Assembly (NCBI RefSeq): GCF_000251105.1
Contig: NC_017034.1
Span: 1,116,001-1,180,000 of the forward strand
DNA length: 64,000 nt
Direction: 5' to 3'
Origin: Methanocella conradii HZ254
GTDB taxonomy: Archaea > Halobacteriota > Methanocellia > Methanocellales > Methanocellaceae
Shown: piece after piece, positions 8,327 to 17,263 of the stretch
How the letters are laid out: each line of letters starts with the position of its first letter
Position numbering within the stretch: the stretch's first letter is position 1
Translations under genes and position numbers: made by a program
The notes under the pieces: generated by a model
The model's input: the letters and a program-made list of their open reading frames with translations, nothing else
What the model was told of the DNA's origin: nothing
Database searches by the model: none

Positions 8327-9575
8327 CTTTTCCCTTCTTGCCCTTTTTCGGCGGCAGGCCTATGGCGTTTATCAATTCGATGAGCTCCGTGAAGGCGTGC
8401 ATTTCATAGTCTATTATTTGCTCTTTTGTCATCGAGATGGTCATCTCGCCGTCTGCCGAGAGCCTGTCCGGCCCTCTTCGTATGAGCCTGTCTACGCCGT
8501 CTTTCGTGAGCATTTGCTCTAGCTCCTTGTCGTGTACGAGCGCCCTGCCGGGTATGATGACGGTTTCCTTGACATTTTTAAGGTCTATGTCATTGAAGTC
8601 TTTGATTGTGATGAGGCATGCGATGTCTTTTTTTACGGGTACTACGTTGACGGTGCTGCCGAGCTTCGTGAAAATCTCCTGGATTAGAGGGGCGGCTATG
8701 GTGCCCGAGATCAGCGTCGCCTCTTTTGTGACTTTAGGCAATTTTAGCAGCTTTTTGGGGTGGTGGCGTATCGCAAACGGCGAGCCTAGCTTTGGGTCGC
8801 CCAGCGGGGTGCCCGTGACCCTGAACTTGTAGCGCGCCGCTATGTCTTTCACAATATTTTCGAACTCCTGTACGGTGTGTGGCGTAACGCCTTTAATGAG
8901 CGGCGCGTTGTTCAGGATGAGGCCCTGCTCTTCCGAGTTTGCAAAGCGCATCAGGATTACTCCTTTTGCGCCCCATTCTTCGAGGAGGTCGCACGTCTTT
9001 ATGAGGTCTTCGCCATCGTTTACGCCGGGTATGAGGACGGAGGCAGCGTAAACGTCACATGATTTGCAGAACCTTTTTAGGGCTTCCAGGGATTCTTCGG
9101 GGTGCTTGTCGTTCATGTATTCCTTGCGCTTTTTTGGGTCGGCGGAGAAAACCGTGAAGGTGACTTCGGTTACGCCGTTCTCTATGTAGTAGTCGGCGTC
9201 GTCCGCGCTGTCGAAGCCCTTGCCGCTGGTATATCCAAGGTGGAGCGGTATGCCATACTGCCCAAGGTACGCCACGAGTTCCTTGAGCTCGGGATAGCAG
9301 CTTACGTCGCCTCCCCCGCTTATAGTGATCTTGTCCACATCCCTGTTAAACATCAGGGCGCTCATCACGTCTGACGTGACCATTGGGAGCGGCTTGAAGC
9401 CGGGGTACTGCTCCTTGATGCCCCTCGTACAGTAGTCGCAGCCCTTCTGGAAGGGGAGGCAGTGCTTACAGCCAAAAGCAGGAACGTTCTTGACGAGCTT
9501 GAAATAGCAATACTTGCAGAAGCCCCTGCAATCCTTGCCAGGGCTGCCGCCAACATCAGCTAGAATCTCCACCAT
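8316..9575 (-). CDS. mmp10: Mmp10, radical SAM methyltransferase of methyl-coenzyme M reductase arginine
   Basis: A 419-residue protein. The radical SAM cluster motif is C-x3-C-x2-C (C16, C20, C23), followed by a second cysteine group (C36, C39, C46, C49) characteristic of methanogenesis marker protein 10. Known family function: B12-dependent radical SAM C-methylation of an arginine near the active site of McrA, needed for full MCR stability and activity. The motif 'TISGGGDVSCYPEL' is the SAM-binding GGE-like region. Its presence marks the host as a methanogen. The start ATG at 9575 keeps the motif at the normal distance from the N-terminus. It is divergent from sepS. Confidence 0.93.
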   Translation of the reverse strand: MVEILADVGGSPGKDCRGFCKYCYFKLVKNVPAFGCKHCLPFQKGCDYCTRGIKEQYPGFKPLPMVTSDVMSALMFNRDVDKITISGGGDVSCYPELKELVAYLGQYGIPLHLGYTSGKGFDSADDADYYIENGVTEVTFTVFSADPKKRKEYMNDKHPEESLEALKRFCKSCDVYAASVLIPGVNDGEDLIKTCDLLEEWGAKGVILMRFANSEEQGLILNNAPLIKGVTPHTVQEFENIVKDIAARYKFRVTGTPLGDPKLGSPFAIRHHPKKLLKLPKVTKEATLISGTIAAPLIQEIFTKLGSTVNVVPVKKDIACLITIKDFNDIDLKNVKETVIIPGRALVHDKELEQMLTKDGVDRLIRRGPDRLSADGEMTISMTKEQIIDYEMHAFTELIELINAIGLPPKKGKKGKANA

Positions 9576-9623
9576 AATACCAGCAAGGAAAGTTATGCTA
9601 CTAAGAAATAAATCTTTTCAGAT

Positions 9624-9680
9624 AAGCTTCTAAGCCTTCTTAACCTTAGAGGCTTCAAAAAGATGATAAACTATATAATG
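9624..9680. promoter_or_regulatory. mmp10-sepS divergent promoter with inverted repeat
   Basis: An 11-bp inverted repeat with one mismatch spans 9624-9634 and 9645-9655 (AAGCTTCTAAG / CTTAGAGGCTT), separated by 10 bases. A TATA box for sepS (CTATATAAT) lies at 9671-9679, which would start transcription about 25 bases before the sepS ATG. The repeat is well placed for a shared operator, but no regulator is known to me. Confidence 0.5.
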
Positions 9681-9727
9681 CCATATACATCTTAAAACAC
9701 AATCACACCATTATAGAGGCCGTTTCA

Positions 9728-11326
9728 ATGAAGTTCAACCCGGAACAGGTCAAGCTCGAGACGAGAGAAGACTTCGACAAGGCGTGGAGCCAGTGCGCAA
9801 AATACCTGACTCCTGTGGACGAGGGCAAGGATTACTCTATCAAGATGGAGCGGGGCAAGCCGCACCCGGTTTACGAGACGATGAATCGGCTTAGAGAGGC
9901 CTACCTGAACATGGGCTTCGAGGAGATGGTCAACCCTATAATCATTGATGACGTGGATATTTTCAGGCAGTTCAACTATGAGGCTTTGGCCGTATTGGAT
10001 CGCGTATACTATTTGGGCGGCCTGCCAAGGCCAAACGTGGGCATCTCGGACGAGCGGTTCGCACAGATAGAGGGGATCATCAAGAAGCCATTGTCGGCCG
10101 AGGATAAGGAGACCATCCGGGCTATTTTACACAAGTATAAGAAGGGCGAGATAGAGGGCGACGACCTGGTGGCCGACCTGGCGGCTGGGCTGAATGTGCA
10201 GGACTCAAAGGTGGCGGTCGTAATAGACCACGTGTTCCCTGAATTTAAAAAACTGGAGCCGGAGTCCTCGCACAAGACGCTGAGGAGCCACATGACGTCT
10301 GGCTGGTTCATCACTCTGGGGGCATTAGTGAACAGGAGGAGGACGCCGCTAAAGCTCTTCTCGGTTGACCTTGTGTTCAGGAGAGAGCAGGAGGAGAACG
10401 CTGACAGGCTTAGGGCGTATCACTCGGCGTCCTGCGTCATCATGGACCCGGACGTTAACGTGGAGCATGGAAAGGCCGTTGCGGCAGGCCTCCTGAAGCA
10501 GTTCGGCTTCTCGCAGTTCAAGTTCAAGCCGGACGAGAAGCGGAGCAAGTACTACACGCCCGACACCCAGATAGAGGTTTATGGGTACCATCCTGCCCTT
10601 AAGGGCAGCAATACCAAGTATAAGGATGGCTGGGTGGAGATAGCCACTTTTGGGATATATGCCGCAACAGCGCTAGCCCAGTACGATATACCTTATCCCG
10701 TGATGAACCTGGGGCTTGGCGTCGAGAGGCTGGCCATGATACTCTACCAGGCACAGGACATGCGTGACCTCGTGTACCCACAGTTCAAGGAGGATTGGGA
10801 AATGTCCGACGAGGAGCTGGCGCACATGATTTCTATGGAGCGCGTGCCATTGACGAAGGAGGGCCATGACCTGGCGATGGCCATAATTGCGACGGCAGAG
10901 CGTAACGGGAACGCCCCCAGCCCATGCGCCTTTGAGGCCTGGAGCGGCAGCCTGAACGGCAGGAAGCTCAGGGTTAGCATCGTCGAGAAGGAGGAGAATA
11001 AAAAGCTATGCGGCGCCGCATACCTGAACGAGGTTTACGTCTACAGGGGAGACGTGCTGGGCATACCCCTGAATAACCCGAAGTTCAGGGAGGTTCAGGA
11101 GAAGGGCGTCCGGGTAGGCATAAGGTACATCGACGCCATAGCGAATGCGGCGGCCCGCAATGCCGAGGAAGGCATCTATGAGACTGCTGTGAAGATGTCA
11201 AGGGCGCCAGGGGATGTGAATATTGTCATAGACCCTGTGGGGTTGCGCTACATCCAGGGCAAGAAGCGCCGCGTGGACTTCCGCGGGCCCGTGTTTACCA
11301 CTATAAGGGCCGAGGCCATTGAATGA
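9728..11326 (+). CDS. sepS: O-phosphoseryl-tRNA(Cys) synthetase (SepRS)
   Basis: A 532-residue class II aminoacyl-tRNA synthetase of the SepRS type. It charges tRNA(Cys) with O-phosphoserine, which SepCysS then converts to Cys-tRNA(Cys), the cysteine route of many methanogens. Visible features are the N-terminal 'RGKPHPVYETMNRLREAYL', motif 2 ('VFRREQEENADRLRAYHSA') and motif 3 ('NLGLGVERLAMILYQ'); the C-terminal anticodon-binding part is also present. The length is normal. GAGG precedes the ATG at 9728 and a TATA box lies at 9671-9679. sepS and the endonuclease V gene are adjacent and probably cotranscribed. Confidence 0.96.
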   Translation: MKFNPEQVKLETREDFDKAWSQCAKYLTPVDEGKDYSIKMERGKPHPVYETMNRLREAYLNMGFEEMVNPIIIDDVDIFRQFNYEALAVLDRVYYLGGLPRPNVGISDERFAQIEGIIKKPLSAEDKETIRAILHKYKKGEIEGDDLVADLAAGLNVQDSKVAVVIDHVFPEFKKLEPESSHKTLRSHMTSGWFITLGALVNRRRTPLKLFSVDLVFRREQEENADRLRAYHSASCVIMDPDVNVEHGKAVAAGLLKQFGFSQFKFKPDEKRSKYYTPDTQIEVYGYHPALKGSNTKYKDGWVEIATFGIYAATALAQYDIPYPVMNLGLGVERLAMILYQAQDMRDLVYPQFKEDWEMSDEELAHMISMERVPLTKEGHDLAMAIIATAERNGNAPSPCAFEAWSGSLNGRKLRVSIVEKEENKKLCGAAYLNEVYVYRGDVLGIPLNNPKFREVQEKGVRVGIRYIDAIANAAARNAEEGIYETAVKMSRAPGDVNIVIDPVGLRYIQGKKRRVDFRGPVFTTIRAEAIE

Positions 11327-11327
11327 T

Positions 11328-11963
11328 ATGGACGCCGGCAGCCTTTATCGGGAGCAGCAGGAGCTCGCAAAAAAGGCTATCCTTATAGACTCATTTGGCC
11401 AGGTTAAGCGGATTGGCGGGGCGGATTGCTCTTACCTGGACGATGAGCTCGTCATTGGCGGCCTCGTGGTGCTGGATTATGAGGGGCTAAAGCCCGTATA
11501 TCGGACTTTTAGCGTTCAAAGGCTCGCGTTCCCATACGTTCCGGGATTGCTGGCCTACCGCGAGGCCGGGGCCTTAATGGAGGCAGTTCAAGAGGCCAAG
11601 GTCGGGTTTGATGTTCTCATGGTCGACGGCTTCGGCGCCAACCATCCGAGGAGGTGCGGCATCGCCACCCACATAGGAGTCAAGCTAGACGTGCCAGCGA
11701 TAGGCGTCGGCAAAAGCTTTTTATGCGGCGAAATAAAGGGCGAATACGTATACCAGGACGGCGAAAGGGTTGCCAAAATGCTCTACCCGAAAGGCTTGAA
11801 AAGGCCAATATACGTATCCCCGGGCCACAGGATATCCCTGGAGACCGCCGCAGGCATCGTCCTTGTCTCCATTAAAAAGGGAAGGCTGCCGGAGCCGCTC
11901 CGGCTCGCCCATGAATATGTGACACAGCTAAAAAAGATAATAGTCCACCCTTTTAAAGAATAA
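11328..11963 (+). CDS. nfi: Endonuclease V
   Basis: About 211 residues of the endonuclease V (Nfi) family, which nicks DNA one nucleotide 3' of deaminated bases such as inosine. The family motifs are present: an Asp in 'GGADCSYLDD', 'PYVPGLLAYREAG' with the catalytic Glu, and 'VDGFGANHPRRCGIATHIG' with Asp and the nucleic-acid-binding His-Pro-Arg-Arg. I use the ATG at 11328; a TTG at 11319 in the same frame would overlap sepS by eight bases. It follows sepS with no gap. Convergent with the downstream TPR gene, three bases apart. Confidence 0.92.
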   Translation: MDAGSLYREQQELAKKAILIDSFGQVKRIGGADCSYLDDELVIGGLVVLDYEGLKPVYRTFSVQRLAFPYVPGLLAYREAGALMEAVQEAKVGFDVLMVDGFGANHPRRCGIATHIGVKLDVPAIGVGKSFLCGEIKGEYVYQDGERVAKMLYPKGLKRPIYVSPGHRISLETAAGIVLVSIKKGRLPEPLRLAHEYVTQLKKIIVHPFKE

Positions 11964-11966
11964 TTT

Positions 11967-12704
11967 TTACATAACAGTATGGGGGCCTCTCGCTATCATC
12001 AGCTCCCTAACCTTTTCATCGTATTCGGCCGCTTCCTCATCCCTTCCCAGCCTCCGAAGCGTCGCCGCCTTATTGTTAAGCGCAGTCACATCCTCGGGGT
12101 TGATATCGAGCGCCCTGTCCAGGCAATCGAGGGCCTCTTCATACTTATTCAGCATGGCCATGCAATATCCTTTATTCGTCCAGACTACGGCCACGCCAGG
12201 GTTGATGCGGAGCGCCTCGTCATAGCATTGCAAGGCCTCATTATAAAGGCGAATATCGGAGAGCACGACGCCCTTATTATACCACGCCTTGGGGTACTCA
12301 CGCTCTATATTTATGGTGGCCTCATAGCAGTCCATGGCCTTCTGGAAGTCTCCAATATAATAATAACAGTTTCCTGAAATGCACCACGCCTCAGCGTGCC
12401 TGGGGTCGATGTCGAGAGCCTGCTCCAGGTATCCCAGGGCCTTTATCAGGTTGCCGCGCTGATAGAAAAGCAATCCCTTCAAGAACCATGCGTCCGCCCT
12501 CAACGGGTCAAGCTCAAGTGCTTTTTCTATGCTTTCCAGGGCTTTAGCAAACGATCCCATGCGGCTCAGCGCGCCGGCCCTGCACATCAATACGCCTACA
12601 TCATCCGGGCTCGTATCCAATACCTCATTAAAAATTGTTACTGCCTCGCTGTACCGCCCTATGCTGGCGTACATCATGCCCTTAATTTTATCGTCGCTGC
12701 TCAT
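11967..12704 (-). CDS. TPR-repeat protein
   Basis: A 245-residue cytosolic protein made almost entirely of about seven TPR units with the 34-residue spacing and the Trp/Leu/Gly/Tyr/Ala/Pro pattern (for example 'AWFLKGLLFYQRGNLIKAL', 'AWYNKGVVLSDIRLYNEAL', 'VWTNKGYCMAMLNKYEEAL'). It is a scaffold for protein contacts; no enzymatic domain is present. There is a TPR protein at the left edge of the window and a broken one at 33.5 kb, so this genome seems rich in them. Partner unknown. Confidence 0.88.
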   Translation of the reverse strand: MSSDDKIKGMMYASIGRYSEAVTIFNEVLDTSPDDVGVLMCRAGALSRMGSFAKALESIEKALELDPLRADAWFLKGLLFYQRGNLIKALGYLEQALDIDPRHAEAWCISGNCYYYIGDFQKAMDCYEATINIEREYPKAWYNKGVVLSDIRLYNEALQCYDEALRINPGVAVVWTNKGYCMAMLNKYEEALDCLDRALDINPEDVTALNNKAATLRRLGRDEEAAEYDEKVRELMIARGPHTVM

Positions 12705-12899
12705 GGCTTTATCGCCGGTTCGCTTCCTGCCCTCCTACATATAAAAACTCTATTTTCATGGTGGCATATAGTTATCGATGGCTGTTTTAACTTTTTTATA
12801 TTCTACACATTTTTACCAGTTTTTTATTCACCCCATATACTTTCATTACGCATTTACATTTTTTTGATACTATAGAGGAGACGTATATCGTTTGCCATT

Positions 12900-13673
12900 A
12901 TGTTGTACGCCATAAATGCGCGTGGTGAAAAGGTTCAGGCAACGCCAAGAGGGATTGCGTTCTGCCCTGTTTGCAGGAGGGCCGTAGTTGCCAGGTGCGG
13001 CACATGCAAGGCGAGACATTGGGCCCACAAGCACGGGGAAGGCTGCGACCCATGGTTCGAGGAGACCGCCTGGCACCTGGCCTGGAAAAGCATAGTAAGG
13101 CCGGAGAGCTGCGAGGTCGTGATAAGGCGGGGAAAAACAGCCCACAGGGCGGACATAGTGGGCAACAGGAATACGGTGATAGAGCTACAGCACTCGCCCA
13201 TAGCTCCTGAGGAGATGCGTGCCAGGGAAAAATTTTACGGTAAAATGATATGGATAATCGACGCAGCCTGCTTTTTCGGCAACATGTCATTTGTGTTGAA
13301 GGACGACTATGCTTTGATGGCCTGGCACTACCCCAGGACAGCCTTATTAACTGCGAAAAAGCCCATCTATTTTCATCTCCCCTGCGGCAACATCTTCAGG
13401 CTCGAGTGCGCATATCCTAAGCGGCGTGGGCATCCCCTGTCAGGATGGGGGCGTTTTATGGGCTGGAAGCCTTTTTTTCACCTCTACTTCTCATCAGTCG
13501 CGAAACAACAGTATTCGGATGGCCTCCAGCCCGATATCATTAAAGACCGTAGGGATATAGAGCTATCCAGGCTCAAGTTTCATCATAGCTCGAGGCTTAC
13601 GCCACGATGTGATTGCGGCCTTAGCCCCGAGTATTCTAATTGCAATCAAATAGTGACCTTCTCTCCTGATTGA
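12900..13673 (+). CDS. CoiA-like PD-(D/E)XK nuclease-family protein
   Basis: A 257-residue protein. The N-terminus has a zinc-knuckle-like Cys pair (CPVC) and further cysteines and histidines (CGTCKARHWAHKHGEGC), then 'HRADIV' and 'VIELQHSPI' with the D-x(n)-E-x-Q nuclease motif of the CoiA family. CoiA is a competence protein in Gram-positive bacteria; in archaea the family's role is undefined and may be DNA processing or defence. The C-terminal 80 residues are divergent. GAGGAG lies about 20 bases before the ATG at 12900, further than usual, so the start is not certain. The stop codon lies inside a terminator-like hairpin. Confidence 0.7.
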   Translation: MLYAINARGEKVQATPRGIAFCPVCRRAVVARCGTCKARHWAHKHGEGCDPWFEETAWHLAWKSIVRPESCEVVIRRGKTAHRADIVGNRNTVIELQHSPIAPEEMRAREKFYGKMIWIIDAACFFGNMSFVLKDDYALMAWHYPRTALLTAKKPIYFHLPCGNIFRLECAYPKRRGHPLSGWGRFMGWKPFFHLYFSSVAKQQYSDGLQPDIIKDRRDIELSRLKFHHSSRLTPRCDCGLSPEYSNCNQIVTFSPD

Positions 13674-13682
13674 AATCAGGAG
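13663..13682 (+). terminator. Hairpin overlapping the stop of the CoiA-like gene
   Basis: A 20-bp perfect palindrome; on folding it gives an 8-bp stem (CTCCTGAT / ATCAGGAG) with a 4-base loop. The gene's stop codon lies in the loop. No long T-run follows, so the terminator call is tentative. Confidence 0.4.
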
Positions 13683-14044
13683 CATCCACCTTGTGCGCTC
13701 CATCCCTTCTCCAGGGGCGAGCGTACTTTCAGCCTGTCATCTCAGCATCGGGCTGAGCCCATGGAAGCCTTGTCTTCAAACACGGAACACGGTTCCTGTG
13801 TAGAACAAAATTTTGGCTGCAATACGGTGGAACTTCAAGACATAAATACTATTCTCGACTATTTATACATTCACAGTATGCTTGCCAAAAGTATTATTAT
13901 TTTCATGTCGAAGAGCAAGGCGTGGATTCATCCCACCCTTTCAAGGGGACTCCCCGCCCCATGGCCCCGTTGTCCTAAAAAGCGCAGAGATAAGCATCAT
14001 AAAAAAATTGCTACGGCTCAGCTAAGCAACAGCTATTATCAATA
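13683..14044. other. Intergenic region without a supported gene
   Basis: About 360 bases between the CoiA-like gene and the first ligase gene. A 109-codon open frame crosses it, but the encoded string lacks protein-like composition and overlaps the downstream promoter. No tRNA or recognisable RNA was seen. Confidence 0.5.
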
Positions 14045-14045
14045 T

Positions 14046-14097
14046 CTTTATATGCCCATACCATGTTATATGGTAGCATACATCTTATAAGGGGAAG
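14046..14097 (+). promoter_or_regulatory. Promoter of the PaaK operon with operator-like inverted repeat
   Basis: TATA-like CTTTATATG at 14046-14054, then an inverted repeat TACCAT-(5)-ATGGTA at 14059-14064 and 14070-14075 around the expected transcription start, and a GGGGAAG ribosome site at 14091-14097. An inverted repeat at the start site would fit a repressor site (inference). Confidence 0.45.
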
Positions 14098-14101
14098 CTC
14101 C

Positions 14102-15403
14102 ATGGAATACTGGCAGCCAAAGATAGAGACGATGAAGCGCGCACAGCTTGAAGAGCTGCAGTTACAAAGGCTGAAAAAAACGATAAATGCGGTTTATAAA
14201 AACGTACAATTCTACAGGGCAAAGTTCAAGGAAATGGGCATACAGCCTTCAGACATCAAGACGCTGGACGACGTCAGGAAGCTGCCATTCACAAATAAGT
14301 CTGACCTGCGAGACAACTACCCGTTCGGGCTATTCGCCGTGCCAATGAAAAAGGTGGCAAGGATACACGCGTCTTCGGGGACGAGCGGAAAATCGACCGT
14401 GGTTGGCTATACGAGGAAAGACCTGGAGACGTGGGCAAACCTGATGGCCAGGTGCTTCTACATGGTGGGCGTACGCCCTGGAGACGTTTTCCAGAACGCC
14501 GCCAACTATGGGCTATTCACCGGGGGCTTAGGGATACATGCCGGCGCGGAAAGGCTGGGGTGTACTGTAGTGCCTAGCGGCACCGGCAGCACCCAGAAGC
14601 AGATAGAGATGATCAGGGACTTCGGGGTGACGGTGATGCACGCCACGCCTTCGTATGCCCTATACATCGCTGAGACGGCGAAGAAGATGGGCATCGAGCC
14701 TGGCTCGCTGCCACTGCGCATAGGCGTGTTCGGAGCCGAGCCCTGGTCGGCGAACACGAGGAAAGAGCTAGAGAAGTCGTTCGGCATTAAGGCTTATGAT
14801 TCTTATGGGCTATCTGAGATGATGGGGCCGGGCGTCGCATTCGAGTGCACGGAGCAGGATGGGCTGCACATCTGGGAGGACGCGTTTATAGTGGAGGTGC
14901 TTGATAGGAATGGCGAGCCGTGCGCCCCGGGCGAGAAGGGGGAGCTAGTATTGACCACGCTTTGCAAGGAGGCGCTGCCCCTGTTGCGCTACAGGACTGG
15001 CGACATCACGACGTTTATGGATGGCGAGTGTGCCTGCGGCCGGACCGCCCGTAAGATTACGAAGTTTTTCGGGAGGGCGGATGACATGCTCATAATCAGG
15101 GGCATTAATGTATTCCCGAGCCAGATAGAGCACGTGCTCATGGAAATGCCCGAGGTTGGGGAGTATTTCCAGGTGGTGCTGGAAAGGGTTAACCATCTGG
15201 ACGAGATAACCGTCAAGGTGGAGATGAGCGACCGGGCCTTCTCAGGAGAGCTGGGCGACCTTAAGAAGATCACCAATACGGTTGCGAAGCGCCTGAAGGA
15301 TACGCTGAACCTCCGCACGAACGTCGTGCTCGTAGAGAAGGGGAGCCTGCCCCGCGTGGAGGGCAAGAGCAAGAAGGTAATAGACCTGAGGACAAGCATA
15401 TAA
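14102..15403 (+). CDS. Phenylacetate-CoA ligase family protein (coenzyme F390 synthetase-like), copy 1
   Basis: A 433-residue acyl-adenylate-forming enzyme of the PaaK branch. The P-loop-like motif 'SSGTSGKSTVVGYT' and 'LRYRTGDIT' are visible, as is the PaaK C-terminal signature 'DMLIIRGINVFPSQIEHVL'. In methanogens such proteins are often called coenzyme F390 synthetases (adenylylation of F420) or aryl-CoA ligases; the sequence does not tell which. A cysteine pair (CAC) after 'DGE' is typical of the family. The ATG at 14102 follows GGGGAAG. It heads a cluster with a close paralogue and an ACT-domain protein, the usual PaaK-PaaK-ACT arrangement that suggests aromatic acid or amino acid sensing. 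Confidence 0.88.
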   Translation: MEYWQPKIETMKRAQLEELQLQRLKKTINAVYKNVQFYRAKFKEMGIQPSDIKTLDDVRKLPFTNKSDLRDNYPFGLFAVPMKKVARIHASSGTSGKSTVVGYTRKDLETWANLMARCFYMVGVRPGDVFQNAANYGLFTGGLGIHAGAERLGCTVVPSGTGSTQKQIEMIRDFGVTVMHATPSYALYIAETAKKMGIEPGSLPLRIGVFGAEPWSANTRKELEKSFGIKAYDSYGLSEMMGPGVAFECTEQDGLHIWEDAFIVEVLDRNGEPCAPGEKGELVLTTLCKEALPLLRYRTGDITTFMDGECACGRTARKITKFFGRADDMLIIRGINVFPSQIEHVLMEMPEVGEYFQVVLERVNHLDEITVKVEMSDRAFSGELGDLKKITNTVAKRLKDTLNLRTNVVLVEKGSLPRVEGKSKKVIDLRTSI

Positions 15404-15489
15404 CTATTATAAAAGTCCATTGAAGTACGTACAATGGCGTTACAGCGCATAAATATCGCCCAGCGTGCATATGATAGGGAGGTAAAAGA

Positions 15490-16797
15490 ATGCCCATGCT
15501 TGATTACTGGAATTCGCGCATAGAGCGGGCGCCTCTTGACGAGCTTCGGGAGATTCAGGCCAGGAAGCTCAGGCAGCTCGTGGATACGGTCTACAGGTCA
15601 TCGCAGTTCTACCGCAAGAGGTTCAAGGAAGCGGGCGTCAAGCCCGAGGATATAAAGACGCTTGACGACGTCACGAAGCTTCCTTTCACGTTTAAGAAGG
15701 ACTTGAGGGATAACTATCCGACTAACATGTTTTGCGTTCCCCTGAACCAGGTCGTGAGGTTCCACGTGTCCTCAGGGACGACCGGCAAGCCCACCGTGGT
15801 TGGCTACACTAGGGGCGACATTGACTGCTGGACCACCTCGCTCGCAAGGGCGCTGACCGCCTGCGGGCTGGGAAGGGGCGATGTCATACAGGTCAGCTAT
15901 GGCTATGGGCTGTTTACAGGTGGCCTGGGCTTGCACTATGGAGCCGAAGAGATAGGGGCGAGCGTCATTCCCATGGGAGTGGGCAACACCGAGCGGCAGA
16001 TCGAGCTCATGCAGGACCTGCACGCGACGGCAATCGCCTGCACCCCATCCTACCTGCTGCACATGAATGAGGTCGCTAAGAAAATGGGGATCAGCATAAA
16101 GGATGAGACTGACCTGAAGGTCGCCATACTTGGCGCGGAGCCGTGGTCGCTTGAGACCAGGAAGCGCATCGAGGATACGATGGGCATCAAGGCCTATGAT
16201 ATCTATGGCACCTCAGAGCTATCCGGGCCTCTGTTCACCGAGTGTAAGGAGCAGAACGGCATCCACGTCTGGGCAGACCACTTCTTGCTCGAGGTGGTTG
16301 ATAAGAACGGGGACCCGGTGAAGGAGGGCCAGAGAGGCGAACTCGCCGTCACGACGCTGTCCAAGGAGGCGCTTCCCCTTATAAGGTACCGCGTGGGCGA
16401 TATAACCATCCTGAATAATGAGGAGTGCGAGTGCGGCCGCACCCATCCGAGGATAATGCGCATACTTGGCAGGGCTGACGACATGCTCATCATTAGAGGG
16501 ATTAACGTGTTCCCCAGCCAGATAGAGTCGGTGCTGATGACCATACCCGAGGTCGGTGAGCACTTCCAGATAATCGCGGACCGCAGCGGGGAGCTGGACG
16601 AGCTGACCGTGCGGGTGGAGGTCACGAAGGCCGCGTTCAGCGATAAGCTGGCGGACCTGATGAAGCTCGAGAAGAAGATAGAGTATGAGCTCCATAAGGT
16701 TTTGAACCTCTCTACAAAAGTGGAGCTGGTAGAGACGGGGACGCTGCCCAGGTCGCAGGGCAAGTCGCAGAAAGTGATCGATAAAAGAAAGATTTAA
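15490..16797 (+). CDS. Phenylacetate-CoA ligase family protein (coenzyme F390 synthetase-like), copy 2
   Basis: A 435-residue paralogue of the preceding gene with the same motifs in the same order ('SSGTTGKPTVVGYT', 'IRYRVGDIT', 'DMLIIRGINVFPSQIESVL'). Differences in the central region ('YGTSELSGPLFTECKEQNG' versus 'YGLSEMMGPGVAFECTEQDG') suggest different acyl substrates. GGAGG lies seven bases before the ATG at 15490. An 86-base gap with TATA-like TTATAAAAG separates it from copy 1, so it may have its own promoter. It probably forms an acyl-CoA through an acyl-AMP intermediate in the cytosol. Confidence 0.88.
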   Translation: MPMLDYWNSRIERAPLDELREIQARKLRQLVDTVYRSSQFYRKRFKEAGVKPEDIKTLDDVTKLPFTFKKDLRDNYPTNMFCVPLNQVVRFHVSSGTTGKPTVVGYTRGDIDCWTTSLARALTACGLGRGDVIQVSYGYGLFTGGLGLHYGAEEIGASVIPMGVGNTERQIELMQDLHATAIACTPSYLLHMNEVAKKMGISIKDETDLKVAILGAEPWSLETRKRIEDTMGIKAYDIYGTSELSGPLFTECKEQNGIHVWADHFLLEVVDKNGDPVKEGQRGELAVTTLSKEALPLIRYRVGDITILNNEECECGRTHPRIMRILGRADDMLIIRGINVFPSQIESVLMTIPEVGEHFQIIADRSGELDELTVRVEVTKAAFSDKLADLMKLEKKIEYELHKVLNLSTKVELVETGTLPRSQGKSQKVIDKRKI

Positions 16798-16822
16798 GGG
16801 ACTATGCTTCGAGGTATTTTTT

Positions 16823-17257
16823 ATGAGTAATACGATTAAGCAGATATCATTGTTCGCCGAGAACAAGCCGGGAAGGCTTTCTAAGGTTGCCGAGGCCCTT
16901 TCGAAGGCTAAGGTTAACATCCGGGCTTTTACCATCGCCGAGGCGGGCGACTTTGGCGTGATAAGGATGGTCGTCGATGACCCGGATAAGGCCTATAAGA
17001 CGCTGCAGGGCCAGGGCTTCGCAGTCTCCGAGACCGACGTCATCGGGGTTGAGATGAAGGACGTGCCCGGCGGGCTTCACGAGATAGCGGACGTCCTCGG
17101 GAGGAATAACGTGAACATCGACTATGCCTACGCCTTCGTGACCAGCACGAAGCTGGCGTTGCTCATCCTGCGCGTCGATAACATCTCGCAAGCCCAGAAG
17201 GTGCTAAAGGAAGCGGGCGTGCGTCTGGTCGACTCTAAAGAGGTCAGCAAGATTTAG
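16823..17257 (+). CDS. Tandem ACT-domain protein
   Basis: 144 residues made of two ACT domains: the first starts 'IKQISLFAENKPGRLSKVAEA' in essence, the second 'VIGVEMKDVPGGLHEIADVL', each with the Gly-x-Leu ligand-binding turn. ACT domains bind amino acids and regulate enzymes. This type is regularly coded next to PaaK-family ligases in anaerobes and archaea, so it probably senses an (aromatic) amino acid for that pathway (inference). It starts 25 bases after the ligase stop and is likely in the same transcript. Confidence 0.88.
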   Translation: MSNTIKQISLFAENKPGRLSKVAEALSKAKVNIRAFTIAEAGDFGVIRMVVDDPDKAYKTLQGQGFAVSETDVIGVEMKDVPGGLHEIADVLGRNNVNIDYAYAFVTSTKLALLILRVDNISQAQKVLKEAGVRLVDSKEVSKI

Positions 17258-17263
17258 CCATTT

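Noticed and set aside
13761..14090. 109-codon frame between the CoiA-like gene and the ligase
   Set aside because: Composition is not protein-like and it runs through the TATA box, operator and ribosome site of the next gene.
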